A stretch of DNA of 41,486 nucleotides, from positions 1-41,486 of the forward strand of contig MTMY01000034.1 of assembly GCA_002010215.1 (NCBI GenBank), given 5' to 3'. Of the stretch, positions 35,655 to 41,486 are shown piece by piece (the stretch's first letter is position 1; each line of letters starts with the position of its first letter). Source of the stretch: Archaeoglobus sp. JdFR-37. Its GTDB lineage: Archaea > Halobacteriota > Archaeoglobi > Archaeoglobales > Archaeoglobaceae. The position numbers and the translations under genes were made by a program. A model generated the notes under the pieces. The model had not been told where the DNA came from. It saw only the letters and a list, made by a program, of their open reading frames with translations, and did no database searches.

Positions 35655-37600
35655 GTTCCTACCTCCTGTTCTCTGCTGACAATGACTCGACTGACAAAGC
35701 TTTTTGGAATTAGAGCAAAGATGCCACCGAAAGTCATTATCCATGATCCAAGCCAGACAAAATTCACCAGTGGGTTTATCCGAATCTCCATGAATACTGC
35801 ATTCTCGTTTGCACCCATGAATATCAGGTACACATCTTTAAGAGGCTCTGATAGGATATCTACCTTCCGGGTCTCTTCTCCACTACCTGTTTTGTATTTC
35901 TCAATTCCCGGTTTCATGAATCCAATCAGTCTCCCCTCTTTCCAGACCTCGATATTTGCCCTCCATGTTGTCTTCAAGTTGCTGTCCTCAGCGGTAATTC
36001 CTCTGTAAATGAATGTGTATTCTTTAATCTGGTAGGGCTGATTGAGCTCAAGCTGAACATTTTTGTATTCCTCATCATATGCTCCTCCAACTATGCCAAG
36101 AAAGAGAATAAGAAGCCCCAAATGCGTTGTGTATCCGCCATACCTCCTTCTCCTCCTTAGAACTATCTTGAAGTAGCTGGAGGTTCCGTATTCCTGACTG
36201 AAAGCTCTTGTATCCCAGAGATACTGCTGAAGGTGCGCGGTGAACGCAAATCCGAATATGCCTGCTGCCAAAGTTCCTGCAAACCCGAACTTCCCAATAA
36301 AACCTGCTACAAGTCCGAGAAACATCGCAACAGCCGGGAACCTCAGTCTTCTAATCATTTCATCCTTGTAGGCTCTTCTCCATGGTACAGCAATGCAGAA
36401 ACCAACAAGGATTATCAGTGCAAGTCCAAGAGGCGTTTCCACCTGATTGTAGAATGGTGGGCCGATGGTGACTTTGTAACCTGTCAGCCCCTCGCTTATG
36501 AGGGGGAATATAGTTCCCCAAAAAATTGTCAGGGCTGAAGCTACAAGTATGAGGTTATTGAATAGGAAAGTAGCCTCTTTGGAGGCGAAGCTTTCAATTA
36601 TGTCTTCACTTTTGATAAACCCTTTCTTCTCCATTATAACCCAAATGGTCAAAATCAGCCAAAGAAGCATGTAGAGCATGAAGGGAAGTGTAAGGCTGCT
36701 CTGTCCGAAGGCGTGAACGCTGCTTATAACTCCGCTTCTGGTGATAAATGTTCCAAGCAAAACGAACTCGAAAGTGGTGAAAGCGAGAAGTATATTCCAG
36801 AGTTTCATCCCCCTTCTTGCTTCCTGAATCATGACACTGTGCATCAAAGCTGATAACGTGAGCCAGGGAAGCAGTGAAGAGTTCTCAACCGGGTCCCATG
36901 CCCAGTATCCTCCCCAGCCCAGAACCTTGTATGCCCATATAGCTCCCCAGAATATTCCCTGAGTGAGCCATATCCATGTGAAGACAATCCATTTTCTAGC
37001 ACGGAACACCCATTTCTCATCTGCAAGATATACGCCTGCGAGGGCAAGGGAGAAAACTACTGCTGCACCTGCGTAGCCTATAAACAGTGTTGGTGGGTGA
37101 GCTACCATTTCGGGAGTTTGTAAAAGTGGATTCAATCCTACGCCGTCAGCAGGCATGAAACCCAGCTGTTGAAACGGATTAGAGACAGTTGAAAGCAGAA
37201 GGAGGAAGAATGTCTGCACGGACATGGCTGTGGCCATCGCGTAGGCAGAAAGGACATCCTTTTTTTCAAGTTTTAAAAACGCCACAGTGTAACCGGAAAT
37301 GAGGAGTGCCCAGAGGAGGAGTGAACCATCAGCTCCGGCCCAGAATGCTGCAAATTTGTAGAATCCAGGAAGAGCTCTGCTGGAATATGATGCGACATAT
37401 TCGATAGAAAAGTTATCGGTCATAAAGTAATAAACCAGAATGGCCGATGCTGCAGTGACAAGTGCGGCAGTGAGGTATGTGGCTTTTTCGGCTTTGTAGA
37501 GGAGAGAAGCATCACTATTCTTGGCACCGAAATAGTAAGCTAGAGTGGCGTAAGCAGATGCCAGTAAGGATAGAACAATGGTAATATATCCTACATCCAT
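35651..37600 (-). CDS. ccmF: Cytochrome c heme lyase subunit CcmF
   Basis: A 649-residue polytopic membrane protein that attaches heme to apocytochromes in system I cytochrome c maturation. It has more than ten hydrophobic segments and the heme-handling WWD region GWGGYWAWDPVENSSLLPW, with flanking His at AHPPTLFIGYAG and later segments. The C-terminal third carries an exported domain between two membrane segments. Length and motif order are normal for CcmF. Its ATG directly follows the stop of the preceding gene and its stop overlaps the next start, so all are cotranscribed. CcmA, B, C and E are not in the window. Confidence 0.95.
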   Translation of the reverse strand: MDVGYITIVLSLLASAYATLAYYFGAKNSDASLLYKAEKATYLTAALVTAASAILVYYFMTDNFSIEYVASYSSRALPGFYKFAAFWAGADGSLLLWALLISGYTVAFLKLEKKDVLSAYAMATAMSVQTFFLLLLSTVSNPFQQLGFMPADGVGLNPLLQTPEMVAHPPTLFIGYAGAAVVFSLALAGVYLADEKWVFRARKWIVFTWIWLTQGIFWGAIWAYKVLGWGGYWAWDPVENSSLLPWLTLSALMHSVMIQEARRGMKLWNILLAFTTFEFVLLGTFITRSGVISSVHAFGQSSLTLPFMLYMLLWLILTIWVIMEKKGFIKSEDIIESFASKEATFLFNNLILVASALTIFWGTIFPLISEGLTGYKVTIGPPFYNQVETPLGLALIILVGFCIAVPWRRAYKDEMIRRLRFPAVAMFLGLVAGFIGKFGFAGTLAAGIFGFAFTAHLQQYLWDTRAFSQEYGTSSYFKIVLRRRRRYGGYTTHLGLLILFLGIVGGAYDEEYKNVQLELNQPYQIKEYTFIYRGITAEDSNLKTTWRANIEVWKEGRLIGFMKPGIEKYKTGSGEETRKVDILSEPLKDVYLIFMGANENAVFMEIRINPLVNFVWLGSWIMTFGGIFALIPKSFVSRVIVSREQEVGT

Positions 37601-38218
37601 TCATCCCACCTCCCATTTATTGTCTTTTTTATTATCCATCGTTTCATCATCATTCCTACCTCGTCGAATTTTTTTAAGATAAACTGCTGAAAAGGTTACA
37701 GCGCCCAGAAAACCAGCAAATATATATGTATTTCCAGGAGATTCATTATTCTGAGGTAGTGATGTGTATGAGGAAACTCTAGACATTTCCAAACTCATAG
37801 TGTATCCACTGGGAACGTTCTCGGAGTACAGTACTCTGAACTCAGATCCGAAAACATTCTGAATCCCAGCATCGCTAAGATTCTCCGATACTACGTATAT
37901 CGAAGGGTCAATCAGAACATATACGAGTTTTGAGGGCAACTGGAAGGTCTTCTGAAAGTACCTTCCAATCTGGTATCCGTACACTATTTTTGTTACATTC
38001 CCGGAGGCATTGACTTTCAGCACACCATTTGCTAGGGTTCCGTTACTCATCAGCACGGCATTCTCAGGAACCTCAATTGATATCTCTCCACTAGCATTGG
38101 GGATGGCTATCACCTCTACCACTCTGTACCCCTCTGTATTCGGGGTTATGATTATGTGGTGAACTGCTACAGGTGTGGCAAGAGAAGCGAGTAAAAAAAT
38201 CGTCAGAAAATTCATCAT
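37601..38218 (-). CDS. Unknown exported, membrane-anchored protein in the ccm operon
   Basis: A 205-residue protein with an N-terminal signal (FLTIFLLASLATPVAV), a roughly 140-residue beta-rich exported domain containing many Asn-x-Ser/Thr sites, one C-terminal membrane segment (YIFAGFLGAVTFSAVYL) and a basic cytoplasmic tail. It has no Cys and no CxxxY or HxxxY motif, so it is not CcmE. Its stop abuts the CcmF start and its ATGA start overlaps the CcmH-like copy 1, which ties it tightly to cytochrome c maturation. I recognise no family; a chaperone or CcmH/CcmF-assembly role is inference. Confidence 0.75.
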   Translation of the reverse strand: MMNFLTIFLLASLATPVAVHHIIITPNTEGYRVVEVIAIPNASGEISIEVPENAVLMSNGTLANGVLKVNASGNVTKIVYGYQIGRYFQKTFQLPSKLVYVLIDPSIYVVSENLSDAGIQNVFGSEFRVLYSENVPSGYTMSLEMSRVSSYTSLPQNNESPGNTYIFAGFLGAVTFSAVYLKKIRRGRNDDETMDNKKDNKWEVG

Positions 38219-38649
38219 TTTTTGCCACCTTTTTTCTCAAGCTTCCAACCATCCTTACCTTTTGAACGAGATGAAGCTTTTCCGAAATGGTATGCTACAA
38301 AGGCTGCAGCAACGATACCAAGTACATACAGAGGGAACATGTCAAAACTTGCTGATTTTGATGCGGCCTTTATCCTCTCTGTATCCTCATTAACCAGAAT
38401 TGTTGAGCCGTATAGAGTAACGAAATCCTTTATTATCGTTTCTGGTGGAACTCCCGCTATCAATCTGTTCTGTATCTGAGTTCTCGTAGATACTGCCGTT
38501 TCACAGTGGCAATTTACTAGGATCTCACCACATCCACACGGACAATATATTTTTTCTTCTACTACTCTACTGTCTATCTGCTGAGCGCTGGCTACCACAA
38601 CCGTTGCGAGAACCAGTATGAGCGTTAGAACCATACTCTTCAGTCTCAT
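38215..38649 (-). CDS. CcmH-like cytochrome c maturation protein (copy 1)
   Basis: A 144-residue protein with signal peptide (VLTLILVLATVVVASA), then the CcmH-like Cys motif CPCGCGEILVNCHC, a helical part (IQNRLIAGVPPETIIKDFVTLYG), one membrane segment (FPLYVLGIVAAAFVAYHFG) and a basic tail. The motif CxCGCG-n-CxC is shared with copy 2, 2.6 kb away in the same operon. I start at ATG 38649, five bases after GGTGG, rather than the GTG at 38658. It is the first gene of the operon; it likely acts with CcmF to present reduced apocytochrome. Confidence 0.8.
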   Translation of the reverse strand: MRLKSMVLTLILVLATVVVASAQQIDSRVVEEKIYCPCGCGEILVNCHCETAVSTRTQIQNRLIAGVPPETIIKDFVTLYGSTILVNEDTERIKAASKSASFDMFPLYVLGIVAAAFVAYHFGKASSRSKGKDGWKLEKKGGKK

Positions 38650-38692
38650 TTCCACCACCCATCTATTTTACATTTGTTGTAAATAAGGTTAT

Positions 38693-39070
38693 TTAACGTT
38701 TACCCCTGAGTGCAGCAAGCCCCATAAGCGCTGTCAGACCGAACACTCCTTCAAAGCCAGGTGTTTGCTTTCCCGGATACGACGAGGGGTCACCTGGCAT
38801 GGTTCCTGCTCTCAGCTCCTCGATGTTAGAATATCTGTCACTGTCGCTGTCTAGCTGCATGAGCTCAGGTGTCAGGGCTTTCAGCTCTGCAAAATCCTTT
38901 CCAAAGGGGTTTAAACCCCCATAGCCAGAGCTCTGAACGTGGCAGAGAGTACATTTCTTGACCTTGTCATCAAAGTCTTTGAATGGTTTCATATATTCTG
39001 GTCTGGCATCAACAATTCCTACAAGCCCTGATAGGGTTATTATCAGCAGTAGTATCGGAATAGCTCTCAT
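38693..39070 (-). CDS. Monoheme cytochrome c with calcium-type loop and PGF-CTERM-like tail
   Basis: A 125-residue exported protein. After a signal peptide (IPILLLIITLSGLVG) comes one CTLCH heme-attachment site, then DSDSDRYSNIEELRAG, which looks like a DxDxDx(Y/F)SNxEE calcium-binding loop common in multiheme-protein neighbours, then TPGF followed by a hydrophobic segment and a basic end. That tripartite end matches the PGF-CTERM signal processed by archaeosortase A. The ATG at 39070 follows GGTGAT. A duplicated TATA region lies upstream (39097-39158). Probably a small surface-linked electron carrier. Confidence 0.82.
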   Translation of the reverse strand: MRAIPILLLIITLSGLVGIVDARPEYMKPFKDFDDKVKKCTLCHVQSSGYGGLNPFGKDFAELKALTPELMQLDSDSDRYSNIEELRAGTMPGDPSSYPGKQTPGFEGVFGLTALMGLAALRGKR

Positions 39071-39096
39071 TTTATCACCTTTTTTCATCTGGTGTA

Positions 39097-39158
39097 AAAC
39101 TGTATTTAAGTATTTCTCGAATCGAATAAACTGTATTTAAGTATTTCTCGAATCGAAT
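39097..39158 (-). repeat. Perfect 31-bp tandem duplication carrying a TATA box
   Basis: Bases 39097-39127 and 39128-39158 are identical. Each unit contains, on the minus strand, ACTTAAATAC, a TATA-like element 35-70 bases before the monoheme cytochrome's start, preceded by a purine-rich GAGAA that could be a BRE. The unit also includes the partly self-complementary TTCGATTCGA. It gives two tandem promoters for the cytochrome; the effect on expression is inference. Confidence 0.85.
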
Positions 39159-39292
39159 CTTGTGGGGTTTCAGTGGAATTTTAAGAACTTTTAAATCATT
39201 AATACGGAGATATAGGTTTATAGCTATTAATGAAAATTCCCGTATAATCAATAACAAAAATGTTAAATACTTTCAGTACTAGGATTATTATT

Positions 39293-40513
39293 ATGAGGGA
39301 AGTGTGGGCATTAATACTTGCAATGCTATTTTTGATGGCCCCGGTTTCTGCAGCAGACTATGCGGGCAGTGATGCCTGCAAAACCTGCCACAAAGATATC
39401 TGGGAGGATTTCATAAAAACAGGGCATCCTTACAAACTCCGACCAGTTGACGAGGCAAGGCAAGGTAATGAAGAATACGGTATCAGAAAAGTGACGGAGC
39501 TTCCTGAGGGAGTTTCATGGGATGATGTTACGTACGTGATCGGTGGAGTGTGGTGGAAGACCAGATTTGTTAATAAAACTGGTTACATAATAACGGGAGA
39601 TGCAGTCCAGTACAACCTTGAGACAGGAGAGTGGGTGCCATACCATTCAGGAGAGGTTAAACCCTACGACTGCGGAAAGTGCCACACCACCGGCTACAGT
39701 GAAGAAGGACATCAGGATGGTCTGCCGGGAATAGTAGGTACATGGGCGTTTCCGGGAATTGAATGTGAAGAGTGTCATGGGCCTGCAGCAGAACATGTCT
39801 CAAACCCGACGGAGGTAAAACCCAAAGTTGATACCAGCAGTGAGCTGTGTGGAAAGTGCCACATAAGAGGATCAGCAGACATGATACCTGCCAGTAATGG
39901 TTTCATCAAGCACCATGAGCAGTATAACGAACTCATGGCATCTCCACACAAGGATCTAAGCTGTATCACATGCCATGATCCACACAAGAGCGTTAAGAAT
40001 CCGATGGTTGAAGATGCAATAAAAATGGAATGCAAGCAGTGCCATAGTGACGTTGCAAAAGAATTTGAAGAGAGTGCCATGGCTAAAGCTGGAATAGCAT
40101 GCATTGACTGTCACATGCCTTTCGCAACCAAGTCAGCGGTTAAGAGGGCTGAATTCAAAGGAGATATAAGAACTCACCTCTTCGCCATCAATACTGATCC
40201 GAATGCACCTATGTTTACTGAGGATGGCAAATACACTGCCGGCGGATACGTAACTCTCGACTTTGCCTGCCTCTACTGCCACACTGACAAAGACAAGGAG
40301 TGGGCTGCAAAGTATGCTGCTAAAGCCCACAAATTTGAAGAGGAGAAACCAGCAACTCCGACACCCACTCCAACACCTGTGAAGACTGAGACACCCACTC
40401 CAACACCAACTCCGACCCCAACACCCAAACCCAAGACACCAGGCTTCGAGACAGTGTTCGCAATAACAGGAATTCTGGCGGCTCTTTATGTCCTGAGAAG
40501 GTTTAGATACTGA
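39293..40513 (+). CDS. Octaheme c-type cytochrome with PGF-CTERM-like anchor
   Basis: A 406-residue exported cytochrome. A signal peptide ends near PVSA. Eight CxxCH sites follow: CKTCH, CGKCH, CEECH, CGKCH, CITCH, CKQCH, CIDCH and CLYCH. A Pro/Thr spacer of about 35 residues (PTPTPTPT repeats) leads to TPGFETVF, a hydrophobic segment and basic RRFRY, the PGF-CTERM pattern. This predicts lipid anchoring on the outer face of the cell envelope, suited to electron transfer to or from the outside. I use ATG 39293; an AT-rich TATA-like GTTAAATAC lies about 25 bases upstream, and the in-frame ATG at 39260 lies in that promoter. Confidence 0.88.
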   Translation: MREVWALILAMLFLMAPVSAADYAGSDACKTCHKDIWEDFIKTGHPYKLRPVDEARQGNEEYGIRKVTELPEGVSWDDVTYVIGGVWWKTRFVNKTGYIITGDAVQYNLETGEWVPYHSGEVKPYDCGKCHTTGYSEEGHQDGLPGIVGTWAFPGIECEECHGPAAEHVSNPTEVKPKVDTSSELCGKCHIRGSADMIPASNGFIKHHEQYNELMASPHKDLSCITCHDPHKSVKNPMVEDAIKMECKQCHSDVAKEFEESAMAKAGIACIDCHMPFATKSAVKRAEFKGDIRTHLFAINTDPNAPMFTEDGKYTAGGYVTLDFACLYCHTDKDKEWAAKYAAKAHKFEEEKPATPTPTPTPVKTETPTPTPTPTPTPKPKTPGFETVFAITGILAALYVLRRFRY

Positions 40514-40544
40514 ATTTTTTAATTTTTTAATTTTTTATTTTAGT
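40514..40544 (+). terminator. T-rich terminator after the octaheme cytochrome
   Basis: Three AATTTTTT units follow the stop codon directly, a strong hairpin-free archaeal terminator. Confidence 0.6.
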
Positions 40545-40611
40545 TAAAAGGACTAAGATAGCAGGAAGATAATTTAAAAAAGCATAATTATCGGGGTCGA
40601 ATACGTCGAGT

Positions 40612-41385
40612 ATGCTGCTATCTGAAAAAATCGATGACGTTCTCGTGTTAAAATGTGGAACTGAAATAAAAGGACAGGTATTTTACACGACGAGACTCTA
40701 TTATTACCTAAATCTTTTGATAGACACCGGATGTCCGCACACTGCCTATGAGGTAAGAGATTTCATTTCGGGCAAGGAAGTCAAAGCTGTTCTACTGACA
40801 CATTACCACGAAGATCACGCAGGTGGTGCTTTTCTTTTCGAAAATGTATATGCTCCAGAAAAGTCTCTCGAATTGCTAAGACAACCTCCTGAACTCCCAG
40901 AATACAGACAGATTATATGGGGTCAGCCTAAACCTGTTAATGCTACCCCTCTAGATGAGGAAATGGAGTTCGATGATGTTGTTGTGGAAATTATAGACAC
41001 TCCAGGCCATAGTTTCGATCATGTCAGCTTCCTGATAAATGACAAGCTTTTCATCGGCGATGTGATTGGCTCTAAAAGAGTTCTGGTGGCTATGAAAGAG
41101 GAAGACTACAAAGGAGTTATCGATTCTGTTAAAAAGATACTATCATTGGATTTCGAAAAGGCCTATGGAGGACATGTTATATTAACGAGGGGAGAGATTG
41201 AAGAATTTTTAAACTATCTTATGGATTTGGAGTCGAGAGTTAGGGAGTTATCTAGTGGAGGGGAGAGTGCTGAAGAAATCGTTAATCTCCTACTTTCTAA
41301 TGTTCCCCAAAAAGTCCTCTTGATGGAGCAGGTGAGCAATATGGAGTGGGCAAGAGTTAACCTCATTCGTTCTCTTCTTCCTTAA
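40612..41385 (+). CDS. Metallo-beta-lactamase-fold hydrolase
   Basis: A 257-residue single-domain hydrolase. The metal motif is THYHEDHAGG, with later ligands in DTPGHSFDHV, FIGDVIG and YGGHVI. It has a helical C-terminal extension of about 60 residues after the core (LMDLESRVRELSSGG and beyond), longer than in the hydrolase at 4.9 kb, and the two share only the fold motifs. Substrate cannot be inferred. It is monocistronic, following the cytochrome terminator, with TTTAAAAAAGC about 30 bases before its ATG. Confidence 0.85.
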   Translation: MLLSEKIDDVLVLKCGTEIKGQVFYTTRLYYYLNLLIDTGCPHTAYEVRDFISGKEVKAVLLTHYHEDHAGGAFLFENVYAPEKSLELLRQPPELPEYRQIIWGQPKPVNATPLDEEMEFDDVVVEIIDTPGHSFDHVSFLINDKLFIGDVIGSKRVLVAMKEEDYKGVIDSVKKILSLDFEKAYGGHVILTRGEIEEFLNYLMDLESRVRELSSGGESAEEIVNLLLSNVPQKVLLMEQVSNMEWARVNLIRSLLP

Positions 41386-41402
41386 TTCCCCTCCCCTCAG
41401 AC

Positions 41403-41486
41403 TTACCTCTTCAACCCCTCCCTGATCCTCACGTACTCCTCGTAGTCAATCTCTCCTCTGGCCAGCCTCTCTTTCAGGATTTCCAG
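41403..41486 (-). CDS. C-terminal end of a SHOCT-domain protein (truncated by window)
   Basis: The last 27 residues of a minus-strand gene are visible, with the rest beyond the right edge. They read LKERLARGEIDYEEYVRI near the end, which is the SHOCT (short C-terminal) motif found at the end of many membrane and signalling proteins. The stop TAA is at 41403-41405. The body of the protein is not visible, so its function cannot be stated. Confidence 0.7.
   Translation of the reverse strand: MEILKERLARGEIDYEEYVRIREGLKR

Noticed and set aside
39075-39257. Minus-strand frame across the duplicated promoter
   Set aside because: It reads through the tandem promoter repeat and has no protein-like features beyond AT-rich composition.

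Overview
The window reads as archaeal chromosome, most likely from the Archaeoglobales (Archaeoglobus, Geoglobus or Ferroglobus type). Indications are tetrahydromethanopterin C1 enzymes (Mer, Mch) next to fatty-acid activation and isomerisation genes, archaeal mevalonate genes, Taw3, archease, Bud32, archaeal phosphoglycerate mutase, inositol-1-phosphate synthase, TATA-type promoters 25-30 bases before starts, a tRNA-Trp whose intron is a box C/D guide RNA, and c-type cytochromes with PGF-CTERM tails. The genus call is inference. No insertion sequence, CRISPR array or prophage was seen.

Layout. 0.5-8 kb: a CBS protein with a ribosome-hibernation-like tail, threonine synthase, Taw3, Mer, a metallo-beta-lactamase-fold hydrolase, archease, ArgG, a small winged-helix protein and a lipoprotein. 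8.1-11.4 kb: a leftward mevalonate-entry operon (HTH regulator, HMG-CoA synthase, thiolase, DUF35 protein); the thiolase has Asp where the nucleophilic Cys is expected. 11.5-19.5 kb: inositol phosphate synthase, flavodoxin, a region holding small unlisted membrane ORFs, hexapeptide acyltransferase, phosphoglycerate mutase, a bactofilin-like protein, a small DUF2095-like protein, a YchF/Obg-type GTPase and a PsiE-like membrane protein. 19.5-28 kb: tRNA-Trp, enoyl-CoA isomerase, MGMT-like protein, potassium channel with RCK domain, Mch, acyl-CoA synthetase, NFACT/RqcH protein and Bud32.

28.2-33.5 kb: an actin-like ATPase overlapping a ribbon-helix-helix/Cys-motif protein (reminiscent of ParM/ParR), a divergent luciferase-fold protein, then four overlapping RecA/KaiC-like genes, of which two have a lost or degenerate Walker A. 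33.6-34.8 kb: tRNA-Val and a BlaI/BlaR1-like regulator-protease pair.

35.2-40.5 kb: a cytochrome c region. A leftward operon encodes a CcmH-like protein, an unknown membrane-anchored exported protein, CcmF and a second CcmH-like protein. It lies beside a monoheme cytochrome with a tandemly duplicated promoter and a divergent eight-heme cytochrome. Both cytochromes end in PGF-CTERM-like tails, suggesting surface anchoring and possible extracellular electron transfer. The window ends with another metallo-beta-lactamase-fold gene and the C-terminus of a SHOCT-domain protein.
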